Assembly (NCBI RefSeq): GCF_014202765.1
Contig: NZ_JACHHN010000012.1
Coordinates: 62,001-126,000, forward strand
Reading direction: 5' to 3'
Length of the DNA stretch: 64,000 bases
Source: Silvimonas terrae
Lineage (GTDB): Bacteria > Pseudomonadota > Gammaproteobacteria > Burkholderiales > Chitinibacteraceae
In this document: positions 26,590-36,228 of the stretch, piece after piece
How the letters are laid out: the number at the start of each line of letters is the position of its first letter
Position numbering within the stretch: the first letter of the stretch is position 1
Translations under genes and position numbers: made by a program
Notes under the pieces: model-generated
Seen by the model: only the letters and a program-made list of their open reading frames with translations
The model's database searches: none
What the model was told of the DNA's origin: nothing

Positions 26590-29500
26590 ATGGACGACAT
26601 TCAAGACCAGACCCCATCGCCAGCGCCCGTCAAAAAGCGCCATCACTGGTTGCACTGGTTCTGGCGCGGTCCATTCTGGCTGCTGGTGGGGCTGGCGCTG
26701 GTATTGGCGGGCGCGCTCTGGTGGCTGGATACCGAGGCCGGGCATGCGTGGATTTTGCAAAAGGCTAATGCCACCGGCATGGTGCGCATCGGCAAACTGC
26801 AAGGCTCGCTCTATAGCAACCTGGTGGTGAACGATCTGGTGGTCGATACGCCAGAGGTCCATGTGACGGTGGACCGGATTGATCTCTCCTGGCGCCCGCA
26901 AGAACTCATCTACGAGCGGGTGGGGATTGACGCGCTGGATGTGGGTTCTGTGCGCATTACCAGCAAACCGCAACCACCCAACAAGCCGGCATCGCCGCCG
27001 CCGACCAGCCTTGATTTGCCGATCGCCATCCGTTTGGATCAACTGCAACTGGCGCGGCTGGAAATTGTGGATACGCCGCTGATCTTTACCAGTCTGAAAG
27101 CCAGCCTGCACAGCGATGGCGAGTTGCATCAACTCAAACTCTCCCAACTGTTGACGCCGCGCGGCAGCGTCGAAGGTGATCTGCAACTGGATGGGGATGC
27201 CCCCTTCAAGACCGTGGGCCAATTGCAGTTCCATGGGCATCTGGATGGCAAAAACGTCCAGGCCGGTTTGCAACTGAATCACAATCTGCGTGATCTGGAA
27301 GTGCAAGGCCGGTTGCAAGGCGAAATTGCGCAGGCCAGCGTGTCGTTGCGGGCCGATGTCTTTGCCGATTACAGCTACACCATGCTGCGCGAATTGCGTC
27401 TGACGGCAGAACGGGTAAACCCGAAGCAACTGATGGGTAGCTTGCCGCAGGCCTCGCTCTCGGCACAGATGACGCTGGTACCACGGGCCAAAGATCGCGC
27501 TGACGGCACCCTGGTGATCAGCAATAGTGCGGCGGCTACGCTGGATGAAGAGGCCATTCCGCTGACGGACCTGAGTTCCAGCTTTACCGTCACCAATGAC
27601 CGGCTGGACTTGCTGAGTTTTGAAGCACGCTTGCTGGGCGGCGCCAAAGTGACCGGCAAAGGCGAGTTCCGCCAGGACAAGTTGAATGCGACCTTCAAGC
27701 TCGATGCGCTGGACATTGCCAGCCTGATCAAGCGCCAACCCCCGACGCGTTTGTCAGGGGATATCGCGCTGTCCGGCCCATACAAAGCACCCGATGTGCT
27801 GGCCAGGTTGACGGATACCCGCTACCGGGCGTCCGCCAATGTCGATCTGGGCTGGATTAATCCAGCCAAAGAGCGCCGGTTGGCGATCCGCAAACTGGAT
27901 TTGACCCGGGGTGCCGCCAGCGTCGCGCTGGCAGGCGAGTTTGCGCTGGATGGCAAACAAGACTTCAAGGCCACCGGCAAGTTCGCCAAAGTGAACCCGG
28001 CCGAATATGTCGCTGCGCCCGTGGGTAGCATCAGCGGGGATTTTTCCGCGTCGGGCCAGTTGCAACCCACCTGGCAAGGGCAAGTGCAATACAAGCTGGT
28101 CAACAGTATGTTCAGCGGTCAGCCGCTGGCCGGTCAGGGTGAGGCCAGGCTGGATGCCAAACGCATGGTGACGCCGGGCTTGTGGCTGCAACTGGGCACC
28201 AATCGGGTCGATGCCAAGGGCGCACTGGGCGCGCCGGCAGATCAACTTAATCTGCATATAGAGGCACCTCATCTGGCCGATATCGGCCAGGGTTTTGCCG
28301 GCACGGTCAATGGCGATGCCAGCTTGCGCGGGGGGTTCAAACGGCCGGAAATCCAGGGCAAGCTGGCCGCGCATGGCTTGAAAACACCGTTTGGCGTGCA
28401 GGTGGAAGAGGCACGGGTCGATGCCCGGTTGTTTGCCGATCTCAACAGTCCCATCCACGCAGATGTCGAACTGATGAACGCGACCGGTTTTGATGCCAGC
28501 GTCAGCAACCTCAAATTCAACCTGGAAGGCACGCGCGGGCAGCATCACGTCACGCTGGCGATGCAGGGCAAATATCAGCAGCAACCGGTTTCGGCGGACT
28601 TTGCCGCCAGCGGCGGACTGGACGCACAGTGGACATGGCAAGGCCGCATTGAACGGCTGCTGGCGCAAGGCCCGCTCAAGGTCGAACTGATGGCGCCGAC
28701 CATGCTGACCGCCGGCACGGAGCGCGTCGCACTGGCCGATACCCGGCTGAAAGTGGGCAACGGGCAGATTCATATTGCGCGCCTGGATATGAATGGCAGC
28801 CGCCTCAGTACTGCGGGCGAACTGCAAAAAGCGCCGTTGTCGGATTATCTGGTGCTGGCCGGGGTCAAAAACCTGAGCAGCGATATGCTGTTGTCGGGTC
28901 GCTGGGATCTGACTGGCGCAGATGTGCTGGATGGTTTTGTGGAATTGCAGCGAGACTCCGGCGACATCCGCCTGCAAAGTGGTGGCGCGCCGCAGGCGTT
29001 TACGCTTAGCGCGTTGCACGTTCGCGCCGATGCCAGACAATCGCGCATCGCCTTGTCCGGTCTGGTCTCCAGCGAGCGCTTTGGCACCATCAATCTGGAT
29101 GGCAACACACAGATAGACTGGCACGACAAACGCATTGCGCCGGGCGCACCGCTGGCCTTTAACGCCGTGGGCAATATTGAAAAGCTGGACAAGATTGCCC
29201 CGCTGATCAGTAGCAATATTGCGCTGGCCGGGGCGGTGCGTTTTGAAGTCCATCGCACGGGCTCGCTGGAAGAACCCAGAATCTCCGGTCAGGTCGACGG
29301 GCAGAATCTGGATATCCGCGATACGGCTACCGGCTTGACGCTGCGCGAGGGCACGGTTCATTTGTCGATGCTGGATAACCGGCTTACGCTCAAACAGTTT
29401 GAGTTCCACGGCGGGCAAGGCACCTTGCGCGCCGACGGGACGATGGATATTGGCAAGGAAGGCCCGCATGCCGAGGCCAATATCACGGCCGATCGCCTGA

Positions 29501-30435
29501 CCCTGATCAACAAGCCGGACATGCAACTGATCGTCTCGGGCAAGGGCCTGGTCGGCTATGACAAAGACGGGATTTCGGTCAAGGGCAATATGCGGGCAGA
29601 TCATGGTCTGGTGCGTTACCAGGCAGCGGGTGAGCCGCATCTGTCTGATGACGTTGTCCTGACGGGAGCGCCGCAGCGGGAAGACAAGGCCAACGTGCCG
29701 CTGGCGGCCCTGCAGTTTGACGTGGACCTGGGCGATGACTTCACCTTCAAGGGCTACGGGCTGGATGCCCGTCTGACCGGTGCGTTGCGCTTGCGTGCCA
29801 GCCCCAACCAGTCTTTGTCGGCCCATGGCACGGTGAGCGTGGAAGACGGCAAATACGCCGCCTACGGCCAGAACTTGTCGATTGAGCGGGGCGTCTTGTC
29901 GTTCTCTGGTCCGCTGGATAACCCGGGTCTGGATATCCTGGCCATGCGGCGTGGGTTGTCGGTAGAAGCTGGGGTCTCGGTCAAGGGCACGGCCAGTTCA
30001 CCGCGCGTCACGCTGTATTCGGAACCCGCCGTGCCGGATAACGAGAAGCTGGCCTGGCTGTTGTTTGGTCACGGTACAGACAGCATGGACAAGGGCGATG
30101 CGGCCGTGATGGTGCAGGCCCTGAATGGCTTGCTGGGCGGAAGTTCATCCGGAGAGGGGTTCTCGCAGGAACTCCTGGGTAGCATCGGGATTGATGAAGT
30201 GGGCATGAGCACCGACAAGCATGCCGATGGCACGACCACGCAGATTGTCTCGATCGGCAAGCGCCTGACCGACAAGGTTTCCATTGCCTTCGACAAGAGT
30301 CTGGACGGGCTGGAAGACGCCATCAAGCTCACACTGCGGCTTTCACGCAACTGGTCACTGGTGACCCGCTTTGGCGCCTACGAAAGTACGCTGGACGCCA
30401 CCTACAATATCTCTTTCGATAAAGTCCCCTGGTAA
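26590..30435 (+). CDS. tamB: Translocation and assembly module subunit TamB (AsmA-like)
   Basis: A 1281-residue periplasm-spanning protein similar in size to E. coli TamB (1259). A single N-terminal membrane anchor (about residues 26-46, FWLLVGLALVLAGALWWL) follows a short basic cytoplasmic tail. A very long beta-rich region comes next (the hydrophobic groove typical of AsmA-like lipid-transfer proteins), and the C-terminal DUF490 domain (about 940-1281) has PDNEKLAWLLFGHG and ends in DATYNISFDKVPW. Start at the ATG 2 bases after the tamA stop. It forms the TAM complex with TamA. Confidence 0.92.
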   Translation: MDDIQDQTPSPAPVKKRHHWLHWFWRGPFWLLVGLALVLAGALWWLDTEAGHAWILQKANATGMVRIGKLQGSLYSNLVVNDLVVDTPEVHVTVDRIDLSWRPQELIYERVGIDALDVGSVRITSKPQPPNKPASPPPTSLDLPIAIRLDQLQLARLEIVDTPLIFTSLKASLHSDGELHQLKLSQLLTPRGSVEGDLQLDGDAPFKTVGQLQFHGHLDGKNVQAGLQLNHNLRDLEVQGRLQGEIAQASVSLRADVFADYSYTMLRELRLTAERVNPKQLMGSLPQASLSAQMTLVPRAKDRADGTLVISNSAAATLDEEAIPLTDLSSSFTVTNDRLDLLSFEARLLGGAKVTGKGEFRQDKLNATFKLDALDIASLIKRQPPTRLSGDIALSGPYKAPDVLARLTDTRYRASANVDLGWINPAKERRLAIRKLDLTRGAASVALAGEFALDGKQDFKATGKFAKVNPAEYVAAPVGSISGDFSASGQLQPTWQGQVQYKLVNSMFSGQPLAGQGEARLDAKRMVTPGLWLQLGTNRVDAKGALGAPADQLNLHIEAPHLADIGQGFAGTVNGDASLRGGFKRPEIQGKLAAHGLKTPFGVQVEEARVDARLFADLNSPIHADVELMNATGFDASVSNLKFNLEGTRGQHHVTLAMQGKYQQQPVSADFAASGGLDAQWTWQGRIERLLAQGPLKVELMAPTMLTAGTERVALADTRLKVGNGQIHIARLDMNGSRLSTAGELQKAPLSDYLVLAGVKNLSSDMLLSGRWDLTGADVLDGFVELQRDSGDIRLQSGGAPQAFTLSALHVRADARQSRIALSGLVSSERFGTINLDGNTQIDWHDKRIAPGAPLAFNAVGNIEKLDKIAPLISSNIALAGAVRFEVHRTGSLEEPRISGQVDGQNLDIRDTATGLTLREGTVHLSMLDNRLTLKQFEFHGGQGTLRADGTMDIGKEGPHAEANITADRLTLINKPDMQLIVSGKGLVGYDKDGISVKGNMRADHGLVRYQAAGEPHLSDDVVLTGAPQREDKANVPLAALQFDVDLGDDFTFKGYGLDARLTGALRLRASPNQSLSAHGTVSVEDGKYAAYGQNLSIERGVLSFSGPLDNPGLDILAMRRGLSVEAGVSVKGTASSPRVTLYSEPAVPDNEKLAWLLFGHGTDSMDKGDAAVMVQALNGLLGGSSSGEGFSQELLGSIGIDEVGMSTDKHADGTTTQIVSIGKRLTDKVSIAFDKSLDGLEDAIKLTLRLSRNWSLVTRFGAYESTLDATYNISFDKVPW

Positions 30436-30462
30436 CCAGTATTGGCGCGGGTTACCGCCTTG

Positions 30463-30489
30463 CCCGCCGCCGCCTGACGGCGGGTTTTT
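30463..30489 (+). terminator. Terminator of tamA-tamB
   Basis: CCCGCCG/CGGCGGG stem with an 8-base loop, then TTTTT. A second perfect 9-bp stem (AGCCGGCCG/CGGCCGGCT, 30515-30539) without T-tract follows. Confidence 0.85.
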
Positions 30490-30707
30490 CCCTTCTTTGG
30501 TGCATCGCCGCGACAGCCGGCCGGTTTAAACGGCCGGCTTGCTGAAAATGCTTATTGTTAGGCCTGTTGCGGGATTATTACGCTGCACCATGTAGTACGA
30601 AATAAAGCACTACAAATCAGGTACACTCTGTGCCCCGTTCCGCTCGGGGTGCCGGCGAGTGCTGGCTGGCAAGTCAAACAAACGAATAATTAAGGAAGGA
30701 GATGCGC

Positions 30708-31928
30708 ATGCGCACAAATGGAATCGGCGCACTGTCGGCGCTGGCAGCAGCCGTATTGCTGGCCGCTTGTGGTGGTGGCAGTGATGGTGGTCATGACTTT
30801 GACAGCAACAACGCCAACCAGGCCCAGGCCAATATCCAGCAAGTGGTTGTGTTCGGTGACAGCCTGAATGACGTAGGCACCTACAACCCCACCACAATTT
30901 CCTTGACCACCGCCGGTCCCACGCCGCCGTCTCCGGGTCTGGCTTTCACGACCAAGCCGGGCGCACCGTGGACCTCTTACGTGGCCCTCAATTACAACTT
31001 CTACCTGCAACCGTATGAGCGCGTGGATTTTGGTCTGCCAACCAGTCTGGGCGGTCCGGGTCAGGTGGTTACCCTGGGCGGTACGGACTACGCCCAGGGT
31101 GGCGCAACGGTACAGACTGATGCCACAGGTGGCGGTGTCGTGAACACGACCGTCAGCGGTCATACCGTGCCACTGCAAGAAGCCACTGCGCTGTCCGTGA
31201 AAACCCAGATTGATACATACCTGGGGGCCAAGAGCGGCTTTAACGCACACCAACTGGTGCTGATCAACGGCGGTGCCAACGATATTCTGAATTACTTCCA
31301 GAATGCCAACACCAATGTTGTACCGCTGCTGACCTCGATCGCCACTACTAGCAGTCTGACAGCCGCCACGGCCAGTGTTACCGCCCTGGGCAAGGCCACT
31401 GCAGACAATATGGTGGCCCAGCTGCAACGTCTGCCGAACGGCGGCGCGACCAATGTGGTCTATGCCAACGTGCCGGACATTGGCGCGACACCGTTTGCCG
31501 GCTTCCTGCAACAAGCCATCACCGCGCAATTGAACGCGACCGGTGGTCAGGCGCTGGGGCTGCTGCCGACGGTGCAGTACGTACCTACGCTGATTACTGC
31601 CATGGTCACGGCCTACAACCAGGAAGTGGCGGCAGGGATTGCCAGTACCAAGATCATCACGTTTGATGCCAATGCGCTGCTCAAGAGTGTGCAAGCTTCG
31701 CCAGCCACCTACGGCATGATCAACGTCTCTTCGCCGGCATGTAACTCGGAAACCACCGCAGGTGATCCGACCACGCTGACTTCGCTGATCTGCACGCAAG
31801 CCACCCTGGTGTCTGGCGCTACTGACAGCAACTACCTGTTTGCTGACTACGTGCACCCCACCAACGGTGCTCACAAGATCTGGGCTCAGGCCGTGATCCA
31901 GCAGATTCAGGCTTCCATTCCGAAGTAA
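30708..31928 (+). CDS. SGNH/GDSL-type esterase lipoprotein
   Basis: About 406 residues. A lipoprotein signal with LLAAC is followed by a glycine/serine linker and the SGNH hydrolase fold. Block I is VVFGDSLNDVGTY with the nucleophile serine, block III is NGGANDILNYF, and block V is ADYVHPTNGAH with catalytic Asp and His. No autotransporter barrel is attached, unlike EstA. It is likely a secreted or outer-membrane-anchored lipase/esterase. The start at 30708 is preferred because AAGGAG lies six bases before it; the ATG at 30702 is the alternative and differs by two residues. Confidence 0.87.
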   Translation: MRTNGIGALSALAAAVLLAACGGGSDGGHDFDSNNANQAQANIQQVVVFGDSLNDVGTYNPTTISLTTAGPTPPSPGLAFTTKPGAPWTSYVALNYNFYLQPYERVDFGLPTSLGGPGQVVTLGGTDYAQGGATVQTDATGGGVVNTTVSGHTVPLQEATALSVKTQIDTYLGAKSGFNAHQLVLINGGANDILNYFQNANTNVVPLLTSIATTSSLTAATASVTALGKATADNMVAQLQRLPNGGATNVVYANVPDIGATPFAGFLQQAITAQLNATGGQALGLLPTVQYVPTLITAMVTAYNQEVAAGIASTKIITFDANALLKSVQASPATYGMINVSSPACNSETTAGDPTTLTSLICTQATLVSGATDSNYLFADYVHPTNGAHKIWAQAVIQQIQASIPK

Positions 31929-31969
31929 ATCCATACCCATCCGGCGCGGGCTTACCTGCCAGTGCCCAG

Positions 31970-32000
31970 AAAAGCGCAGCCACAAGCTGCGCTTTTTTTT
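31970..32000 (+). terminator. Terminator of the esterase gene
   Basis: AAAAGCGCAGC pairs with GCTGCGCTTTT around CACAA; eight T residues. Confidence 0.92.
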
Positions 32001-32135
32001 GCCTCACCAAAAGACGGCTGAGTGAACGGCGCGCACCGCCTCTTGCCGGGATTGCTGACCGCTGCTGCCCCCTACGGGGCGGGTGAAACGGTTGCCCAGG
32101 ACAGTGGTGTTCATTGGCGCGTTATGGCCGCCGGC

Positions 32136-32792
32136 CTAGAGGGTGCGTGCCAGCACCCAGGCATCCACCCTGCGCACGCCCGCGCGCAATAACGTGCGGG
32201 CCGCCACGTGCAAGGTGGCGCCGGATGTCATCACATCGTCCACCAGCGCAATATGGGTCCCGGCCACAGTTGGCGTGGTGACAAAGGCGCGCCGCATGTT
32301 GCGCTGGCGAGCGTCCAGATCCAGCCGTAGTTGGTGCCCGGTATCGCGCACGCGGTCCAGCCAGCCCGCACTCAACGGCACTTGCAGATGGCGGCCCCAG
32401 ATCTGCGCCAGCAGGGCACTTTGATTGAAACCCCGTTCGCGCCAGCGGGCCCCGTGCAACGGCACCGGAACAAGGTAGTCCGGCCGTGCAACGCCCTCGA
32501 ACCGGTGGGCTGAGGTCTGTGCCAGCAAGGTAAACAGACTCCAGCGACCAGAAAACTTGCCCGCAGGGATGCAACGGGCCAGCCAGCCTTCATAGCTAAA
32601 TGCAGCCACGGTCTGGTTGAACGCGGGTGGGTTGTGCTGGCACTGGGGACAATCTGCGGGCAGGGCCGAGGGCATGGCGCAACGCGGACAAACCGCCTGA
32701 TTCAGCCAGGGCAGGTCTTGCTGGCAGGCGGGGCACAGACCCGAGCGTGCCGCCTGACCGCACAATATGCATTGCGCCGGTGGCAACAGCAT
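32136..32792 (-). CDS. comF: ComF family phosphoribosyltransferase-like protein
   Basis: 218 residues from the ATG at 32792. An N-terminal zinc-ribbon-like region has paired cysteines (CILCG, CPAC, CPRC, CPQC), and the C-terminal phosphoribosyltransferase fold has the PRPP loop ALVDDVMTSGAT. ComF/GntX proteins are linked to natural transformation and carbon utilisation. The frame remains open to a TTG at 32870, giving 26 more residues without similarity to known starts. No ribosome site is clear for either. It is divergent from bioB with about 100 bases between. Confidence 0.88.
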   Translation of the reverse strand: MLLPPAQCILCGQAARSGLCPACQQDLPWLNQAVCPRCAMPSALPADCPQCQHNPPAFNQTVAAFSYEGWLARCIPAGKFSGRWSLFTLLAQTSAHRFEGVARPDYLVPVPLHGARWRERGFNQSALLAQIWGRHLQVPLSAGWLDRVRDTGHQLRLDLDARQRNMRRAFVTTPTVAGTHIALVDDVMTSGATLHVAARTLLRAGVRRVDAWVLARTL

Positions 32793-32895
32793 GCGGACTG
32801 AGTTTTGTAGTTTGTTCAAAAAATTGATCTGATAATTTGACAATTGAGATGCCTCCCTACCAAAATGCAATCAACCATCTAGCTTAGGGAAAGCC

Positions 32896-33891
32896 ATGAA
32901 TCATCCTGCTGCGTTAACGCAACCTGTGACCTTCAAAAAGCTGGAGCCGCATCCAGAAACCCAGGCCTGGGATGCCGCCGATGTTGAAGCGCTGCTCAAT
33001 CTGCCGTTCAACGATCTGTTGTTCCGCGCGCAGCAAGCCCACCGTGAACACTTCGACCCCAATCGCGTGCAACTGTCCACGCTGTTGTCGGTAAAAACCG
33101 GCGGCTGTAGCGAAGATTGTGGTTACTGTCCGCAAGCCGCGCGGTATCACACCGGCGTGGATAACGAAGCCATGATGAGCGCTGACGAAGTGATCGATGT
33201 GGCGCGCATTGCCCGTGAAAACGGGGCCAGCCGCTTCTGTATGGGCGCCGCCTGGCGCGGCCCCAAGCAGCGCGATCTGGATGAAGTCAAAAAGATGATT
33301 GCCGGCGTCAAAGCGCTGGGTCTGGAAACCTGTGCCACGCTGGGCATGCTCAAGGAAGGGCAGGCCGAACAACTGCGTGACAGCGGTCTGGATTACTACA
33401 ACCACAACCTGGACACCGCGCCAGAGAAATACGGCGATATCGTCTCTACCCGCCAGTACGACGACCGCCTGGATACGCTGGGCAAGGTGCGCAAGGCCGG
33501 TATTCATGTGTGTACCGGCGGTATTGTTGGCATGGGCGAAACCCGCGAACAGCGTGCGGGCCTGATTACGCAGCTGGCTAACCTGGACCCGCAACCGGAA
33601 TCCGTACCCATCAACAACCTGGTGCAAGTGGAAGGCACGCCCCTGCACGGTACTGATCCGCTGGACTGGACCGAGTTTGTCCGCACCATTGCAGTAGCGC
33701 GCATTACCATGCCGCAAAGCTATGTGCGCTTGTCCGCCGGCCGCCAGCAAATGCCGGAAGCCATGCAAGCTTTGTGCTTTATGGCCGGGGCCAATTCCAT
33801 TTTCTATGGCGACAAATTGTTGACCACGGGTAACCCGGATGTGACGCGCGACCGGGCCTTGTTTGAGAAGCTGGATATCAAACCGTTGTAA
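32896..33891 (+). CDS. bioB: Biotin synthase
   Basis: A 331-residue radical-SAM enzyme inserting sulfur into dethiobiotin. The SAM-binding cluster motif GCSEDCGYC provides Cys71, Cys75 and Cys78. The second-cluster ligands lie in RFCMGAAW and LETCATLG, and the late Arg is in RLSAGR. Length is normal. AGGGAAAG precedes the ATG. No other bio genes are adjacent. A strong terminator follows. Confidence 0.96.
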   Translation: MNHPAALTQPVTFKKLEPHPETQAWDAADVEALLNLPFNDLLFRAQQAHREHFDPNRVQLSTLLSVKTGGCSEDCGYCPQAARYHTGVDNEAMMSADEVIDVARIARENGASRFCMGAAWRGPKQRDLDEVKKMIAGVKALGLETCATLGMLKEGQAEQLRDSGLDYYNHNLDTAPEKYGDIVSTRQYDDRLDTLGKVRKAGIHVCTGGIVGMGETREQRAGLITQLANLDPQPESVPINNLVQVEGTPLHGTDPLDWTEFVRTIAVARITMPQSYVRLSAGRQQMPEAMQALCFMAGANSIFYGDKLLTTGNPDVTRDRALFEKLDIKPL

Positions 33892-33907
33892 TCGGCGGCT
33901 GCGGTTA

Positions 33908-33950
33908 AACAACAAAAAGGGACGACATGGGTCGGCCCTTTTTTGTTGTT
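33908..33950 (+). terminator. Terminator of bioB
   Basis: AACAACAAAAAGGG pairs with CCCTTTTTTGTTGTT (33908-33921 with 33936-33950) around a 14-base loop that can itself pair GAC/GTC. Confidence 0.9.
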
Positions 33951-33974
33951 GGTTGTGGTGAGCGCGCAAAGCCA

Positions 33975-34153
33975 TGCCGTAGCCCGGATGAAGCACGCCC
34001 TCGGCGGGTGCCCCCACAAAACCGCTGAGCGTTTCGGATGGCCGTTGCAGCGGGGCAGCGGCAATCCGGGGTGACAATGGGTGTCGGGGTGTGTTCTTTT
34101 CCTCTGTCGCTACCCCGGATTCCCGGCCGTTGGCCTCCATCCGGGCTACGGCA
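33975..34153. repeat. 179-bp MITE-like unit with 16-bp perfect inverted ends
   Basis: TGCCGTAGCCCGGATG (33975-33990) and CATCCGGGCTACGGCA (34138-34153) are perfect inverted repeats. The right end includes the REP-like unit shared with 5666-5703. The interior has no credible gene. Confidence 0.65.
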
Positions 34154-34210
34154 CTCCGGTAGATCATGGTTTGACTCCGGATTCACCAAAAAGCGCGTGC
34201 GCGCTGCGGC

Positions 34211-34239
34211 TGGATTCCGACTCAAGGCAGGAATGACGA
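34211..34239. repeat. dRS3-related repeat end
   Basis: The sequence CTGGATTCCGACTCAAGG followed by CAGGAATGACG matches the right end of the 42471-42605 element with a few changes. It is solitary here. Confidence 0.5.
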
Positions 34240-34295
34240 GTCAGTGGAATACCTGCTAAACAGGTCGTGGCCGTTGGCCCGCGTCTGGCTATTAA

Positions 34296-34328
34296 AAAAC
34301 CGGCCCATGCAAAACAGGGGCCGGTTTT
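34296..34328. terminator. Terminator of the bactofilin gene
   Basis: AAAACCGGCCC and GGGCCGGTTTT form an 11-bp stem with A/T tracts on both sides; it lies just after the minus-strand stop at 34358. Confidence 0.88.
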
Positions 34329-34357
34329 CTCTCATCCGGAAAAATCCGGAAACCGCA

Positions 34358-34939
34358 TTAGCCCGCTGCTGCCAGCCGGGTAATGTTGGATGACACGGTC
34401 GGTTTCTCCTGGCGAGCGTCGGAGATGGATTCAATTTCGCCAGAGATGGTGCCGCCAGATTCAATCAACAGCTTGCCATAACGAATGGTGCCTTTGACGC
34501 GGCCGGTGGCGTGGATGATCAGTTGTTCACGTGCGGTCAGTTCGCCATCAAACGTGCCGTGTACTTCGGCCACATCAATACTGACTTTGCCAGAGAAAGA
34601 ACCGCCTTCGGCAATGCGGATGACGCGGCTATCCATGGTGGCTTCGACCCGGCCTTCGACCACCAGCGTATCGCAGTCGAGAATTTCCGCGCCGCGCAAT
34701 TTGACGTCCGGGCCGACAATCAGGCGATTGCCGCCGTGATCGGCCGGCGCCTGCGGGGCAGCGGGGGCTTTGGTTTCAGCCTGGACGCTAACCGGTACAT
34801 GTTCCGCCCGCAGGCCATCTGTTGCACTGGCGTGGTTGCTGCCCGGTTCTGCATGGGTGGGTGAGGGCTGGTTGTTGCGGTTGCCCAGCACACCCTGGTT
34901 ACGGTTGAGGATCGGGCTTTGCTGTTTGGACGAGAACAT
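34358..34939 (-). CDS. Bactofilin family cytoskeletal protein
   Basis: A 193-residue protein. A disordered N-terminal region of about 70 residues (rich in Gln, Pro, Ala, Asn) is followed by the bactofilin beta-helix core at roughly 70-175 (LIVGPDVKLRGAEI, then GRVEA, GSFSGKV, GTFDGELTARE, GRVKGTIRYGKLLIESGG), with the regular six-residue period of the fold. Bactofilins polymerise without nucleotide and position cell-wall, stalk or motility machinery. It is divergent from flgB and shares a 0.4-kb intergenic region, so an association with flagellar placement is possible but unproven. Confidence 0.9.
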   Translation of the reverse strand: MFSSKQQSPILNRNQGVLGNRNNQPSPTHAEPGSNHASATDGLRAEHVPVSVQAETKAPAAPQAPADHGGNRLIVGPDVKLRGAEILDCDTLVVEGRVEATMDSRVIRIAEGGSFSGKVSIDVAEVHGTFDGELTAREQLIIHATGRVKGTIRYGKLLIESGGTISGEIESISDARQEKPTVSSNITRLAAAG

Positions 34940-35300
34940 GGGTACTCCTTGGGAATGACGTCATCAAATGCGCGAAATATCAGGATTTCCGCGTCTGGCC
35001 CTTTACTGCAATTGCCGTGCCATGTTTGATAAATCGTTCATAAACAAGGTGTTGCGGTTTTCTTGTAAGGTATTGCGGCATATTTGTGACAGCGCGTGTC
35101 GCTGTCTGGCGTCGCGCTGGCAGCGCGTTTGCCGGCAGGCCCTGTGAAAACAGGTGTTTGGGCCTGTCGTCGATGGGCGACGGGGTTGGGCGGCAATAGC
35201 GGGGGCGGGGGGGTAATGTGGGGCGGATAGAACCGGCAAAACTTGCCGTCGGCATATTCCGCATAAAAACAAAATCCTTGTAAATCAAGGTGTTGAATTC
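34940..35300. other. Intergenic region upstream of flgB
   Basis: No gene is seen. Around 35112-35135 lies the perfect palindrome CGCGCTG-G-CAGCGCG, which also happens to have GG-N10-GC spacing. FleR/FlrC-type enhancer sites for the sigma-54 promoter would be expected somewhere here or within flgB, but none can be assigned by eye. Confidence 0.3.
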
Positions 35301-35316
35301 TGGCATGCTTCCTGCT
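35301..35316 (+). promoter_or_regulatory. Sigma-54 promoter of flgB
   Basis: TGGCATGCTTCCTGCT has GG (35302-35303), ten bases, GC (35314-35315), the -24/-12 spacing of sigma-54 promoters, with TGGCA and TGCT matching consensus. It lies 38 bases before the flgB ATG. Confidence 0.7.
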
Positions 35317-35353
35317 TTTGTGATTGCAGTCACACGTGGGGAAGCCCGGAATC

Positions 35354-35773
35354 ATGATGAACGCACTGGACAGTTACTTCCAGACACAACAAACCGCGAT
35401 GAAGTTGCGCGATTACCGTCAGGAAGTGTTGTCGTCCAATATCGCCAACGCCGATACGCCGCAATACAAAGCGCGCGATTTTGATTTTTCGTCAGCGTTC
35501 AATAACGCACTGGCGGCTCAGCAGTCTGGCGGCGCGTTGCACACCACCGATGCCCGCCATATGCAACCCGCCGGTGCCAGCGCGGCGGATGCGCTTTCCC
35601 CCAAACTGCAATATCGCGGTGAAGTACAGCCATCCATTGATGGCAACACGGTAGATATGACGTCTGAAATGCGTGATTTCGCCGACAACACGCTGCGCTA
35701 CGAAGCGGCCATTACATTCATGCAGAACCGGATGACGACCTACCGGACTGCGCTGTCTTCTACCTCGTCCTGA
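35354..35773 (+). CDS. flgB: Flagellar basal-body proximal rod protein FlgB
   Basis: A 139-residue rod protein. The N-terminal rod signature is RQEVLSSNIANADTPQYKARDFDF (residues 21-44), and the C-terminal helix is YEAAITFMQNRMTTYRTAL. It assembles the proximal rod above the MS ring with FlgC, FlgF and FliE. The ATG at 35354 (a second ATG follows at once) has GGAA as a weak ribosome site; an upstream ATG at 35324 is too close to the promoter. First gene of flgBCDEFGHI. Confidence 0.93.
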   Translation: MMNALDSYFQTQQTAMKLRDYRQEVLSSNIANADTPQYKARDFDFSSAFNNALAAQQSGGALHTTDARHMQPAGASAADALSPKLQYRGEVQPSIDGNTVDMTSEMRDFADNTLRYEAAITFMQNRMTTYRTALSSTSS

Positions 35774-35791
35774 TAGCGGAGCTGTCTGACC

Positions 35792-36199
35792 ATGTCTCTG
35801 TTCAGTACCTTTGATATTTCGGCTTCGGCCATGCAGGCGCAGTCCATGCGCCTGAATGCCGTGGCGAGCAATCTGGCCAACGCGGAATCGACCACCAGCT
35901 CCAACGGCCAGCCGTACCGCGCCAAACAAGTGGTGTTCCAGGCTACGCCGGTGGGCCCGGCCGGTGGTGTGGGCGTGAAGGTGGCGCAAGTGGTGGAAGA
36001 CCAGGCACCGCCCAAATTGGTGTATGACCCGCGTAACCCGGTGGCCGATGCCAATGGTTATGTCGCCATGCCCAATGTGGATGTCGTGGAAGAAATGACC
36101 AATATGTTGTCGGCATCGCGGTCTTATCAGACCAATGCCGATGTGATGAACACTGCCAAGACCCTGATGCAGCGCACGTTGCAGCTGGGTTCGAGCTAA
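35792..36199 (+). CDS. flgC: Flagellar basal-body rod protein FlgC
   Basis: A 135-residue rod protein with the N-terminal [16 protein letters not shown] motif and the C-terminal [23 protein letters not shown] helix typical of FlgC. Proximal rod component, exported by the flagellar type III system. It starts 18 bases after flgB with GGAG nearby. Length equals E. coli FlgC (134). Confidence 0.94.
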   Translation: MSLFSTFDISASAMQAQSMRLNAVASNLANAESTTSSNGQPYRAKQVVFQATPVGPAGGVGVKVAQVVEDQAPPKLVYDPRNPVADANGYVAMPNVDVVEEMTNMLSASRSYQTNADVMNTAKTLMQRTLQLGSS

Positions 36200-36228
36200 T
36201 TGATAACCCGGCTTGAGGGAATAGCATC

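Noticed and set aside
32793-32870. N-terminal extension of ComF from a TTG at 32870
   Set aside because: No ribosome site and no family-like sequence; the ATG at 32792 directly precedes the zinc-ribbon motif.
35118-35133. A second GG-N10-GC sigma-54-like match upstream of flgB
   Set aside because: It coincides with the palindrome CGCGCTG-G-CAGCGCG and lies over 200 bp from the ATG; the match at 35301 is better placed.
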